Shown here piece after piece: positions 53,086-62,308 of a stretch of DNA of 64,000 nt. Below the pieces are notes generated by a model. That model searched no databases, was not told the origin of the DNA, and saw only the letters and a list, made by a program, of their open reading frames with translations. This DNA comes from Nostoc sp. NIES-4103 (GTDB taxonomy: Bacteria > Cyanobacteriota > Cyanobacteriia > Cyanobacteriales > Nostocaceae), in NCBI RefSeq assembly GCF_002368335.1, contig NZ_AP018288.1:5052902-5116901 (forward strand), written 5' to 3'. The translations under genes and the position numbers were made by a program. Numbering within the stretch: position 1 is the stretch's first letter; every line of letters begins with the position of its first letter.

Positions 53086-54492
53086 ATGCCTATGTTACAA
53101 GCAGCCAGCACCCATCTTATTATTCCAGAACCATCAGAGGACTTGCTCGCCAACGAGCCTTGGTCGATAGATATCTATGCTGATGGCTTAATGGATGAAC
53201 TCTTTGCGGATATCGACGAAATTTTAGATTTTAGTGGAAATCTGCCTTCCCAAACTGTGAGAAATGGCAATCGTGCAACACGTCGTTCTAGGGAAGAAAT
53301 TAACCCACGCGAATGGTTTTACAAGTCGGCTAACCCTTCTGAACCAGTAACTCCAGAAGATCAGCAACCGCAGACAGTTAATGTACCACAAATTGTCTTG
53401 CCAAGTACACTCAAGAGGACTGGACAAACCGTTACTCAAGTCAGGAAAAATCACTTGAGTACCGTTGTGGTAAGCACTCCAAGTGTCACAGCAGTTAGTC
53501 AAAGGCCTCAGCTAACCAAGCGTGGTTTAGGCAAACTGCTGATTTTGGGAACAACCATTGGTGTTGCGATCGCTGGTACGCTCTACCTAGTACACTCTGG
53601 AGTGCTAATGCTTCTGGGTTCCAGATTGACCCAGCAAATTTATGTGCCACACTCGCAGTCACAGTTGTATAACAAACCTGAAGTTGAGGCTGAGTTAATT
53701 GACTACATGCTGGGAGCGCTGACAATTATAGATCAGCAAGGTGCAACCAATAATCAGCAATCTGCCCGTCCAGGATTCAGTAATAGGATAGTCTCTAACC
53801 CAAACACCATTGCTTTTGCTAACACTCAACCTGTTGGTAACTTGCCGTCTCCCCTAGCTGCCAACAATACACCACTCACTCCCAACCGTTCTGCAAGCGT
53901 CGTTGAGCGGATTTATATCCCTGTTTATCAAGCGCCGTCGCCAATGCGCTACGCGCCGCCACCCATTCCTGGCGCTCCTAGAATCATATCGCCATTAGCA
54001 ACTAATTCCCAGCTGCCTCAACTGCCTGTCGTCAAAACTGCTTTGAATCAAGTAAAGCAAGCAGCCAAACCTGTAAGTGTTAACACCGTGACTAATGCTG
54101 TACGTCCAGAACTGAAACCTGTACCTGTGCGGACTGCACCAATCACTGTGCGGCAACAACCTAATCCTCTGCCTGCCTTACCAGTTGTGCCATTTGGTAC
54201 AGCAGTACCAAATTTATCTGCCCCCACAGCGCCCACTCCCTCACCAGCTAACCAGCAACAGGCATATTTACCCACTTCCACCACAGCTATTCCTAGCCAT
54301 ACCTTAGAAGGATTACTAGAGTCAGGCAAAAAATCTGTGGCTTTATTTCAAGTTGACGGCGTGACTCGTCGCGTTAACATCGGAGAAAGCATTGGCTCAA
54401 GTGGTTGGACACTAGTAGATGTTAGCAACGGTGAAGCTGTAGTTCGCCGTAACGGTGAAGTGCGCTCAATTTATGCAGGACAAAAGTTGTAA
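53086..54492 (+). CDS. Membrane-anchored protein with GspC/PilP-like C-terminal domain
   Basis: 468 residues. The N-terminal 140 residues are cytoplasmic and acidic to neutral (EPSEDLLANEPWSIDIYADG). One transmembrane helix is at about 150-173 (LLILGTTIGVAIAGTLYLVH). A long Pro/Ala/Val-rich periplasmic linker (PALPVVPFGTAVPNLSAPTA) ends in a compact domain at about 408-468: LESGKKSVALFQVDGVTRRV, NIGESIGSSGWTLVDVSNGE and AVVRRNGEVRSIYAGQKL. This domain resembles the HR/PilP fold of type II secretion GspC and type IV pilus PilP, which link inner-membrane parts to the outer-membrane ring. A role in pilus or export-machine alignment is inference. Confidence 0.65.
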   Translation: MPMLQAASTHLIIPEPSEDLLANEPWSIDIYADGLMDELFADIDEILDFSGNLPSQTVRNGNRATRRSREEINPREWFYKSANPSEPVTPEDQQPQTVNVPQIVLPSTLKRTGQTVTQVRKNHLSTVVVSTPSVTAVSQRPQLTKRGLGKLLILGTTIGVAIAGTLYLVHSGVLMLLGSRLTQQIYVPHSQSQLYNKPEVEAELIDYMLGALTIIDQQGATNNQQSARPGFSNRIVSNPNTIAFANTQPVGNLPSPLAANNTPLTPNRSASVVERIYIPVYQAPSPMRYAPPPIPGAPRIISPLATNSQLPQLPVVKTALNQVKQAAKPVSVNTVTNAVRPELKPVPVRTAPITVRQQPNPLPALPVVPFGTAVPNLSAPTAPTPSPANQQQAYLPTSTTAIPSHTLEGLLESGKKSVALFQVDGVTRRVNIGESIGSSGWTLVDVSNGEAVVRRNGEVRSIYAGQKL

Positions 54493-54772
54493 AATTTGTA
54501 GCGATCGCTTTTCGATTGGTCAGCAATTAAAAAGTAAAAAGTAAAAATTAAAAAATGCAATTTTAACTATGCAACTTGAATGCATGTAAGCTTATCAAAA
54601 AATAGTGATCGCTTCTCAAATTATCATGTATATTTTGTGTTGTCAGGATTTTTTCCAAATGCCTGACATAACATTACTTTTTCATAAAAATATTTACAAA
54701 AGATGAATTGATATTATAAACTTTTAAATTTGATAAAATCAAACAAAAACAACAAGTCAAGCGGTGACAATC

Positions 54773-55342
54773 ATGAGCCAAGCTGCTGAGGGAGTACGCT
54801 GGACAATTCACGATTTAGAGGTTTTACCCGAAAATGAGTGGACGCGCTATGAAATTATCAATGGAGAACTGTTTGTGACTCGCACTCCTCACCGCCTTCA
54901 TCAACAAGTTTGTGTTAAGATTGCTCGACAACTTGATGTTTGGTCAGACTTAAGTGGTTTAGGGGAAACAATTGTGTCTCCTGGGGTGCTTTTTTCGGAA
55001 TCAGATAGCGTCATACCAGATGTAGTTTGGATCAGCCGAGAAAGATTAGCTCAAATTGAAGATGAAGCGGGACACTTGACAGGTGCGCCAGAGTTAGTAA
55101 TAGAAGTCTTATCACCTGGTAAACAAAACGAACTTCGAGATCGAGAAGCGAAACTGAAACTTTATTCAATTCATGGTGCACGTGAGTATTGGATTGTTAA
55201 TCGCTTCACTCAACAAGTCGAAATTTATCGGCGAGAAAAAGCACAATTGGTTTTAGTGGCTACTCTGGTAGGCGATGATGAAATAACATCACCACTTTTA
55301 CCAGAATTTTCTTGTTCTATCCGTTGCTTTTTTCCTGAATAA
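54773..55342 (+). CDS. Uma2-family (DUF820) PD-(D/E)XK-fold protein
   Basis: 189 residues. WTIHDLEVLPENEWTRYEII leads to ELFVTRTPHRLHQQVCVKIA. The nuclease-like core has IPDVVWISRERL (Asp) and GAPELVIEVLSPGKQ (E-x-V form of the ExK), and ends KLKLYSIHGAREYWIVNRFT. Uma2 proteins are numerous in cyanobacteria and restriction-endonuclease-like; their substrate is unknown. ATG 54773 follows GGTGA by 5 bases; the GTG at 54764 is also in frame. It is a lone gene. Confidence 0.88.
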   Translation: MSQAAEGVRWTIHDLEVLPENEWTRYEIINGELFVTRTPHRLHQQVCVKIARQLDVWSDLSGLGETIVSPGVLFSESDSVIPDVVWISRERLAQIEDEAGHLTGAPELVIEVLSPGKQNELRDREAKLKLYSIHGAREYWIVNRFTQQVEIYRREKAQLVLVATLVGDDEITSPLLPEFSCSIRCFFPE

Positions 55343-55651
55343 TGGAAGAGCGATAGTAAGCCTTGAAATAATTCGTAATTGATAACTCTTAATTCGTAAT
55401 TGAATTATATCAAGTTCGCTTAATTACTTATAAAAAGCGAAGAACCCCACCAAAGCTACGCTTACCCCCCTCTGTCCCCCCTTGGTAAGGGGGGACAGAG
55501 GGGGGTGCAATGACTGTGGAAATTATAACTATTTATCCGAACTTGATATTAGTTGGGTTTTGAATCCCCAACTAATTCAAGACCGCTAAATTGAAATTTT
55601 AGCCAGGGATCCAAACCCTATAATTACGAATTACAAATTACGAATTACGAA
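55343..55651. other. Gap with inverted repeats around a miniature element
   Basis: No gene. Outer imperfect inverted repeats of an AATTCGTAATT type flank the 55407-55549 element (taattcgtaattgataactc at about 55370-55389, acgaattacaaattacgaat at about 55626-55645). The latter overlaps the kinase 3' side. Confidence 0.6.
55407..55549. repeat. ATATCAAGTTCG miniature element, intact copy
   Basis: ATATCAAGTTCG (55407-55418) is perfectly inverted at 55538-55549, and imperfect pairing continues inward for some 26 bp. The centre is a hairpin of C-rich and G-rich tracts (ccccccttggtaagggggg). The interrupted copy is at 6176-6583. Confidence 0.85.
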
Positions 55652-58255
55652 TTAGTAATTATGTTGAGTTGCTAAGGGCAAAGTAAACCAAAACGTTAAG
55701 CCACACTTGCGGTTACTAATAACACCAATTTCACCACCATGAGCTTGGATAATTTGCCGACAAAGATACATTTTTAAACCGATGTCTGTAGAACATGGTG
55801 TTTGGGGATGGCGTACATGTAAATCAAACAGGCGATCGCACTCTTGCTTACTGAGTACTACGCCATTATCTTGAATACAAGTACGAATCATTCCACTTTC
55901 AACTGTGGCTTTCAAGGTAAAATTTAATCCTGGTGGATTGTGTTGCAAGCTATAAGTAAACAAATTGACTAAAACTCTCTGCAAGCGAGTTGTATCTGCC
56001 AGCACTAAAGGTAAATCTTCTGGAACCAAGTTTGTCAAATTAGCTTGATTTCGGCTCAGTATTGGCTGCAAGTCTTGGATAATTGGCTGTAACAGCCTGC
56101 TAAATCTCACCAAATCCCGATTGAGAACAACTCCTTGCTCTTTGCAGGAATGAATTTCTAGTAATGAGTCAATCATTCCCAGCTGGCGATCGTTGCCTTG
56201 AATCATGCGCTCAATAATAGAGGAAGATACCTGAATTAGGGAATGGGGAATGGGGGATGGGGAATGGGGAGATAAGGAGGATGCTGATATGACTTCCCCT
56301 GCTCCCCTGCTCCCCTGCTCCCCTGCTCCTAGTCCCTGGCTTTTGAGTAAATTCTGTAGTACCATCAAGTTACCCATAACGCAAGTCCGTAAATCGTGAG
56401 CAACTGTGTGCAAAACTACGTCTTTAACTCGTTGGGTTTCTGCTAGTTCCTGCATTTTCTGCTGTAACTGAGTGGTACGTTCTTCTACTTGGCGTTCTAA
56501 ACTACTGTTGAGTTGTGCCAGTTCTTGGTATAGTTGCACTTGTTGAATAGCTATAGCCAGTTGCTCAGACATCTGCTGTAGCAAATCAATTTCTATTGAC
56601 TGCCAATGACGAGGGCCAGAACATTGGTTGGCAATCAAAGCACCAAACAATTGGTCGCCTAGCATAATTGGTACAGCTAAGGTTGCTTGTGTGTGGAATT
56701 GTTGATAGTGTGCTAGCAATGCAGGAGATACTTCTATTTGCGAGATATCTTCAATTACACGCACTCGATTAGTCGTTAGTATATTTTTTAATTCTTGCAG
56801 ACAAGTTTGATCATCGACCTGCCAATTAGCCACTGATGGATAATTGGCATCTACTGATTCAACAACAGTTTTAGCTTTGAGTTGGGGATCTTTAAGACCA
56901 ATAAAAACCCGGTCTACTTGCAAAAGTTCCCGGACTTCTGTGACGGTGGTTCGGAGAATTTGTTCTAAGTTGAGCGAAGAGCGAATTTGTACCAATGTTT
57001 TTGTCAACAAGCGATCGCGTTGTGCTGACAGGCGTAATTGTGCTTCTGTTTCCTTATGCTGTGTAATGTCATGATGGACTGCTAAGATGCACGGGATACC
57101 ATCTAAATCAATAACTTCACCTGAAAGCAGTGTTGTCAATATCTTGCCACACTTCCTGCGATATTCAATCTCGAAATTCCGAACAACTTTTTTTGTCTGG
57201 AACTCCTCTAACAAAAGAGTGCGATCGCGTTCATTTATCCAAATATTTAACTCAAAAGCTGTACGACCAATTGCTTCATCTGGCTGATAACCTGAGAGTT
57301 TCACAAAACTCTCGTTAACTTCTAGGAAACGTCCTTCTGCAAGTGTGCTGATGGTAATTGGATCAGGACTGCAACTAAAAGCTTTAGAATATTTTTGAGC
57401 CAGATTTCGCAAAGAGACTTCTGCTTGTTTACGCTCTGTGATATCGCGGACAATAGCTAACACTTCATCAGTAGCACTGGCTACCAACCGCGCTTCATAA
57501 TCTCGTATTCCCAAAGGCGTTGGTAGTTGATATTCACAAGTTTGCAAAGTTCCAGAATCTAAAGTTTTAGCGATCGCTTCAGTGCTAATAGCAGCAACAT
57601 CATTGGGCAAAAGATCCCACATGTTTCTACCAACTATTTCTTCTCTGTTGAGAGTGACATTTGCCCCCTCCTCTTTCAAATCTAGATACTCGCCATCACG
57701 GCTAATCCGAAACATCAAATCAGGGATAGCCCGCAAAATTGCTTGATAGCGTGCTTCACTTTCTCGCAATTGTACTTCTGTTTGTTTGCGGTCTGTAATA
57801 TCTATCACTAAACCATCCCAAAGTATATCACCGTTAGCTTGTGGTGCTAGTTGCGAAGTAGCTTGAATCCACTTGAGACCACTAGGCGTAATGATGCGAC
57901 CTTCCCAACGCCAAGGTGTAAGAGTGGCACTAGCAACAGCAATAGATTCTGCAAACGCTGTACTATCCTGGGGATGAATCAGTTTGTGTAGTACCTCCGG
58001 GTCTGCTTGTACAACTTCTGGTTCTAATTCATACAAATCTCGACAGCCAGAACTAACATATACAACAAACTGGGAACCATCTTGTTGCTGCAAAACTTGA
58101 AAAATCATCCCCGGCAAATTGGCAGCAATTCTTTCCAACACTGTGATAGTTTCTTGTTGAAAACCTAGTTGATGCAGTGATTTTACAGTTTCATCCACTC
58201 TAGGAACCTTTGACACACAAGGAACTGGCATAATCATAAAAGCAAGCGTAGCCAT
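55652..58255 (-). CDS. PAS-PAS-PAS-GAF histidine kinase with degenerate kinase boxes
   Basis: About 867 residues from ATG 58255 (a TTG at 58351 would add 32). There is no transmembrane segment. Three PAS units end in the usual ITDRK/ITERK/ITQHK turns (VIDITDRKQTE; IVRDITERKQAE; VHHDITQHKETE), then a GAF domain (RSSLNLEQILRTTVTEVREL; CSGPRHWQSIEIDLLQQMSE), a coiled coil (SSLERQVEERTTQLQQKMQE) and the kinase core. The phospho-acceptor region is HTVAHDLRTCVMGN with the usual Pro replaced. The N-box is NLFTYSLQHNP, G1 is DNGVVLS, and the G2 position reads STDIGLKMYLC, so the ATP-binding glycines are largely missing. It may be a weak or non-catalytic sensor. A repeat-encoded insert interrupts the helical domain. 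Confidence 0.85.
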   Translation of the reverse strand: MATLAFMIMPVPCVSKVPRVDETVKSLHQLGFQQETITVLERIAANLPGMIFQVLQQQDGSQFVVYVSSGCRDLYELEPEVVQADPEVLHKLIHPQDSTAFAESIAVASATLTPWRWEGRIITPSGLKWIQATSQLAPQANGDILWDGLVIDITDRKQTEVQLRESEARYQAILRAIPDLMFRISRDGEYLDLKEEGANVTLNREEIVGRNMWDLLPNDVAAISTEAIAKTLDSGTLQTCEYQLPTPLGIRDYEARLVASATDEVLAIVRDITERKQAEVSLRNLAQKYSKAFSCSPDPITISTLAEGRFLEVNESFVKLSGYQPDEAIGRTAFELNIWINERDRTLLLEEFQTKKVVRNFEIEYRRKCGKILTTLLSGEVIDLDGIPCILAVHHDITQHKETEAQLRLSAQRDRLLTKTLVQIRSSLNLEQILRTTVTEVRELLQVDRVFIGLKDPQLKAKTVVESVDANYPSVANWQVDDQTCLQELKNILTTNRVRVIEDISQIEVSPALLAHYQQFHTQATLAVPIMLGDQLFGALIANQCSGPRHWQSIEIDLLQQMSEQLAIAIQQVQLYQELAQLNSSLERQVEERTTQLQQKMQELAETQRVKDVVLHTVAHDLRTCVMGNLMVLQNLLKSQGLGAGEQGSRGAGEVISASSLSPHSPSPIPHSLIQVSSSIIERMIQGNDRQLGMIDSLLEIHSCKEQGVVLNRDLVRFSRLLQPIIQDLQPILSRNQANLTNLVPEDLPLVLADTTRLQRVLVNLFTYSLQHNPPGLNFTLKATVESGMIRTCIQDNGVVLSKQECDRLFDLHVRHPQTPCSTDIGLKMYLCRQIIQAHGGEIGVISNRKCGLTFWFTLPLATQHNY
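56239..56340. repeat. Intergenic-type repeats inside the kinase gene
   Basis: GGGAATG/GGGGATG units (about 56240-56272) and CTCCCCTG octamers (about 56294-56328) lie in frame inside the coding region and encode a Gly/Ser/Pro-rich insert (GAGEQGSRGAGE; SPHSPSPIPHS). The same unit types are otherwise intergenic in this window. Confidence 0.8.
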
Positions 58256-58546
58256 TTTGACAGTTTTTGTTATGCGGGCAGAATCGCTCACAACATAAAA
58301 ACTGTGTCTCTTTTCAGAGTAGTTCTTGACGCTGCGATCGCATTCACCCAATCGGGTGAACTAGTGGACTATGACCAAAACCTTTATGACGGCGGTTTTC
58401 ATCTGAGTCAGGTACGGGATAATTGCAGTGGCCATATTTAAAAGTCTCTTTAACTACACTTTTTCAAGTTGCCACTACTATTTAATTACTTCTATCAACT
58501 GGCTCAAGATAGTATTTGAAAAGTCATGAGGGATAAACTTAATACT
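58256..58546. other. Upstream region of the kinase gene
   Basis: About 290 bp; the first 96 may be coding if TTG 58351 is used. It contains one HIP1 site (58335-58342) and a TTGGGTGAA-like motif at the TTG. I see nothing else in it. Confidence 0.4.
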
Positions 58547-58880
58547 CTGAGAGGATGTTTTAAAAGTCCTGTTATTAGTAGCCAAATATTTTAGATCCCC
58601 CTAAACCCCCCTTCAAAAGGGGGAATTTGAGCAGTTATTCCCTCCTTTTTAAGGGGAGCCAGCGCCGTGGTGTTAGCGCAGCGCTAGCGAGTCTTCGAGC
58701 GTCGGCAGTCCGATCTTGGGGGTTCTCCCCCAATCCCCACTCCCTTCGGGAGTGGGGGCCCCGAGTCCCCCAGGAGGAACTGCCGAAAGGGTTTCCCGAC
58801 AGCCGCGCGACTGGCGTGGGCTAGGGGGGATCGCCAAGTGCTTAAAGTCACCTCTAAAAACTTTTCAAATAACCTCTGAG
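58547..58880. repeat. 334-bp inverted-repeat element with GC-rich dispersed repeats
   Basis: Imperfect ends CTGAGAGGATGTTTTAAAAG (58547-58566) and the complement of CTCAGAGGTTATTTGAAAAG (58861-58880). Inside are C-rich and G-rich hairpin arms (cccccttcaaaaggggg) and dispersed repeats (gcgcagcgctagcgagtctt; gggtttcccgacagccgcg). It ends five bases before the stop codon of the next gene. Frames inside it are artefacts of the repeats. Confidence 0.72.
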
Positions 58881-58884
58881 TTAA

Positions 58885-59976
58885 TCAAGATTTAATTTCC
58901 TGAATAGCCCAACCCATCACTTCTAAAAAATGCCTAAGAGCTATCTCATCATTGAGAGCAGAAAAGGGAATATACCAACAATAAGGATTAAGAGAAATTG
59001 ATGAGCCTACAGCAGATTTAAAGCGATTGAGAAGTTCTGCTTTTTTATCTTCTAAATTGAACGGTGACTCATAGGCTAAAATTTCTATAGTCGCATTAGT
59101 CCAAACTCGGAAAAAAGTGCGATTTTTCCCCTGATAATTGAATTTAGGCACAAAAGATCCGTAGCTTTTACCTGTACCCCATTGAATTTGCATCTGTTGA
59201 GCAATTGACCATTCTAAAATCAAGCTGGCGACCGCAGCCGCTTCAGTACCGTATTTGATTTCGACTTCTTTGATAAAAGATGATGCATCCCATTGTCTTT
59301 TCTCTATGGGATATGTCGTAGAAATTTTAATTGTTTGACCAATGACTCTGGGAACTAAAGTCTTTAAACCTTGACCCACATATTGTTTAATTTCAACTGC
59401 TAATACTTGCGCTGGATTCATTTGCTGATTCAAAAACTCAACTATACGCTGAAGTTCAGCAGGAATATGATCTGCGACAAATACAAGACGAACTTTACCT
59501 GCTTGTAAATTCGTTTTGACTTTTTGCCAAAACTTTTCTACATCAACCTCTTCTGTACCTAGAAATTCTATTAGTTGTTGTTCAGCATTGAGTTTAGCTT
59601 CAAACTGAGCGCGGATTTTCTCAACTGACCAGTAAACCACTGCATTAGCTGCATAATCAAGCATTTGACCGACCACCTCTCGCCGGATCTGGGTATTACA
59701 GCTACGCTTAACTTCTACTATGGTTGGAATTCCATCTTGGTCAACAAACAAAAGATCTAGCGCCCAACGCCCAGCACTATCTTCACCATCTGGTATTGAT
59801 ATCTCTCTGGAGACTAGAAGCCAGCGTCTTGGCGCAGCAATATCTATCTGTTCTCCTGCTAACAAACTCGGATAGTCAGCTAATAGCTTTTGCAGTAACG
59901 CTTCAGATTCATAAGGTTCTGCTGTCATTTCAACTAGTTGACTATTATCTTGAATTAAGTAAATACTACCACTCAT
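58885..59976 (-). CDS. PD-(D/E)XK nuclease-like protein of unknown role
   Basis: 363 residues. In the N-terminal half, RWALDLLFVDQDGIPTIVEV then KRS matches the D-x(n)-E-x-K nuclease pattern (D of ALDLL, E and K of VEVKR), followed by QIRREVVGQMLDYAANAVVY, which is the common helix after the catalytic core. A middle region (RLVFVADHIPAELQRIVEFL) and a C-terminal domain that looks ligand-binding follow (GSFVPKFNYQGKNRTFFRVW). It resembles the stand-alone endonuclease-like proteins often found in cyanobacteria. A role in DNA repair or defence is possible but not shown by its neighbours. Confidence 0.7.
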   Translation of the reverse strand: MSGSIYLIQDNSQLVEMTAEPYESEALLQKLLADYPSLLAGEQIDIAAPRRWLLVSREISIPDGEDSAGRWALDLLFVDQDGIPTIVEVKRSCNTQIRREVVGQMLDYAANAVVYWSVEKIRAQFEAKLNAEQQLIEFLGTEEVDVEKFWQKVKTNLQAGKVRLVFVADHIPAELQRIVEFLNQQMNPAQVLAVEIKQYVGQGLKTLVPRVIGQTIKISTTYPIEKRQWDASSFIKEVEIKYGTEAAAVASLILEWSIAQQMQIQWGTGKSYGSFVPKFNYQGKNRTFFRVWTNATIEILAYESPFNLEDKKAELLNRFKSAVGSSISLNPYCWYIPFSALNDEIALRHFLEVMGWAIQEIKS

Positions 59977-60224
59977 AAAATTGTACCATTTTGACCTAAT
60001 TTAAGATTCCCGCTTTCATTGGGTAATGAACAGTTTCTAGGTTGATCAGTGTTTACTCGCTTGTATTGATAGATAATTTTTTCAATAACGCTAAAAATAG
60101 CGATCGCTTCTATCCATAACTTTTGATATCAGAAAGTTTTTGTATTACTTTTTAACCTAAATCAGCGCGACTAAACCAATTAGCTAATCAGGCTAAAGTT
60201 TAACCAAGGAGGTACAAAGTTGAA

Positions 60225-60737
60225 GTGAAAAAAATCATGATTATTGGTTCTGGGGGTGCTGGTAAATCTACCCTAGCCCGTGAACTGGGAAGCATCTTAG
60301 GTTTAGAAGTAATTCATTTAGACACCTTGTATTGGCATCCTGGCTGGGTTGAGACTCCAAAACTTGAATGGCAAAGCATCATTCAAGATTTAACTCTGCG
60401 GGAATCGTGGATTATGGATGGCAACTACAGTGGTACGCTAGATATTCGTTTAGCGATCGCAGATACAGTGATTTTTTTAGATTTCCCTCGCATGTTGTGT
60501 CTGTGGCGAGTAATTAAGCGAAGTTGGCAATATGCAGGACAGTCCAGACCTGATATGGCTTCAGGTTGTCCAGAAAGATTAACCTGGGAATTTCTCAAAT
60601 TTGTTTGGACATACCCCATTACTCGTCGTCCTAACATTCTCAATAAACTTAGCCAACTTCCACCAAACCAACAAGTGATTATTCTCCACAAACCCGAAGA
60701 GGTCAGAGAGTTTGTGCAAACAATTTCCCTTTTATGA
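60225..60737 (+). CDS. Adenylate-kinase-like P-loop protein (FlaR/topology-modulation type)
   Basis: 170 residues. P-loop GSGGAGKSTLARELG at about 8-22, then VIHLDTLYWHPGWVETP, where LDxxYWxPGW is the signature of the DNA-topology-modulation/FlaR group, and an IMDGNYSGTLDIRL block. It is a nucleoside or nucleotide kinase-like NTPase with unknown substrate. GTG 60225 is chosen because the perfect ribosome site AAGGAGGT lies 11 bases upstream; the ATG at 60237 would cut into the first strand. Its stop codon is partly supplied by a miniature element. Confidence 0.82.
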   Translation: MKKIMIIGSGGAGKSTLARELGSILGLEVIHLDTLYWHPGWVETPKLEWQSIIQDLTLRESWIMDGNYSGTLDIRLAIADTVIFLDFPRMLCLWRVIKRSWQYAGQSRPDMASGCPERLTWEFLKFVWTYPITRRPNILNKLSQLPPNQQVIILHKPEEVREFVQTISLL

Positions 60738-60822
60738 CTTACGCAAAAAACCTCTCAAACTCTTATTTCTCCGTGTCCTCTGCGCCTCTGTGGTTCGATT
60801 TTCCGTTACCTGTGCGTAAGTC
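60736..60822. repeat. GACTTACGCA miniature element
   Basis: GACTTACGCA (60736-60745) is perfectly inverted at 60813-60822. The 87-bp body carries the tract ctctgcgcctctgtggttcg. Its first two bases form the GA of the TGA stop codon (60735-60737) of the preceding gene. A fragment with the same left part is at about 63148-63205. Confidence 0.82.
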
Positions 60823-60967
60823 CTGCGTTTGTTAAGAAACTAAGCAATAAATTACTATAATTAAATATTAATTATAGTAATTACAATTGCCTTGAAAACA
60901 GCAGTAAGTGCTGCATATCAATATTGGTATTTTTAACTAATAGCAAACTTTGGAAAATTAACTTTTG

Positions 60968-61435
60968 ATGAATAATGCAGTTATCAAACTCCTTCCAGAA
61001 CACTTACAAACTATCCGCACTCATGCAGAAAGCACATACCCAGATGAATGCTGCGGTATAATTTTGGGTTATCTGGCAAGTGTTGGTAAAACAGTGGTAG
61101 AAATTATACCAACAGCAAATGCTTGGAATACAGAGGCTGCTAATTTCACAAATGATCACAAACTAGATGATGAAAGACGGCGATATGCGATCGCGCCCCA
61201 AGACATGTTACAAGGACAAAGAAAAGCACGTGATTCCTCGCTGAACATCATCGGTATCTATCACTCTCATCCCGATCATCCAGCTGTACCTTCGGAATGC
61301 GATCGCTTATACGCTTGGCCAGAATACTCGTATATAATAGTCTCCGTTCAAAATGGTAAAGCTGGTGAACTCAAAAGCTGGAGTCTTGATAATAATCATC
61401 AGTTTCAACCAGAGACAATTAAAGACATAATTTAA
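60968..61435 (+). CDS. JAMM/MPN+ metalloprotease (Mov34/M67, Mec-like)
   Basis: 155 residues. The JAMM zinc site is complete: the Glu in STYPDECCGIILGY near the N-terminus, then IIGIYHSHPDHPAVPSECD (HxHx(7)SxxD). Bacterial members of this size trim ubiquitin-like sulfur carriers; the Mycobacterium Mec+ protein releases cysteine from the carrier CysO. The MoaD-like carriers at 25325 and 40646 are candidate substrates, and moeB/moeZ, the activating enzyme, begins 2.1 kb downstream. ATG 60968 is the start (an adjacent in-frame TTG precedes it). The 230-bp upstream gap includes the miniature element. Confidence 0.85.
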   Translation: MNNAVIKLLPEHLQTIRTHAESTYPDECCGIILGYLASVGKTVVEIIPTANAWNTEAANFTNDHKLDDERRRYAIAPQDMLQGQRKARDSSLNIIGIYHSHPDHPAVPSECDRLYAWPEYSYIIVSVQNGKAGELKSWSLDNNHQFQPETIKDII

Positions 61436-61627
61436 CATCTAACCAAAACAAAAAGTTATCTCTTCACCTGCTGAAACACCGTATCACATCTATTTCTTCA
61501 CAATCTTTTGAGATAAATATCGTTGTTGCTGCTGAGGCGGTTGGCTGTTATCGTCGGTGATGCTGGAAATACACATCTAGTACGCACAGATACGAACTGA
61601 CGTACTAGATATTCGTTAACACAAAAT

Positions 61628-62056
61628 ATGTCAATTCTACAGCTTCTCACCCAAATTAATGGTGTAGCTCAGATATGGGCTGCTGACGGGCAATTTTTAG
61701 GATTGCTATCGACTGACCGATATGACCCCAACTCAATCAGTAATTTTCAGGGAAACCACGGCAGTTATCATGGAATCTACAGCATCCGTAATCCACATGG
61801 ATTGTATGGCGGTGAACATGGTATGTATAGCCCTTACAATCCTTACTGCAATAATCCCCCTATTATCACTTACCAAGGTCAGCCAGTATTGATGGTTACA
61901 AGAAATAGCTACGCTCATCACAATAAGTCATCAATTATCGATCCCGATTTTCTGCTAGGTGTATACGTACAACTCGGCTACTCACCAGGCCTTTTTAATG
62001 ACTCAGGGTATCGGATGAATCAGCAAGCAGCAATTATTGCTTCTATGTTCCATTAA
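61628..62056 (+). CDS. Hypothetical protein with Gly-Tyr-Asn-Pro motifs
   Basis: 142 residues. The centre has aromatic, Gly-rich repeats (GNHGSYHGIYSIRNPHGLYG then GEHGMYSPYNPY) of the form GxY-S-xxNPxGxYG, which recur in a small family of cyanobacterial proteins. There is no signal peptide or membrane helix. I do not recognise a function. ATG 61628 begins the open frame, with a weak ribosome site (aaaat). Confidence 0.6.
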   Translation: MSILQLLTQINGVAQIWAADGQFLGLLSTDRYDPNSISNFQGNHGSYHGIYSIRNPHGLYGGEHGMYSPYNPYCNNPPIITYQGQPVLMVTRNSYAHHNKSSIIDPDFLLGVYVQLGYSPGLFNDSGYRMNQQAAIIASMFH

Positions 62057-62308
62057 AAAATTCCCTAAAGTAGCTCCGATACCTAATTGTGATTTTCCAT
62101 CAAGAAGTTCCATATAATTGGGTATCAGCTTCTCTAAGAATAGTCACTCTACTTTTAAACTTGCTACTCAGAACTTTTTTCACCAACTAAATATAAAAAT
62201 TTTTTGCCAAATTCACTAATGTATATATTTTCGCTATTCATATTTGAGCACCTTGGTTTACCTTGTAGGGTATTTACATCTCTAGTTTTCCAAGTATCAC
62301 TTTAAAAA

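Noticed and set aside
58627..58824. A 65-codon frame
   Set aside because: It lies wholly inside the GC-rich inverted-repeat element 58547-58880.
58885..59976. Defence island centred on the PD-(D/E)XK and Uma2 genes
   Set aside because: No methylase, helicase or known defence partner nearby; both proteins are common as single genes in cyanobacteria.
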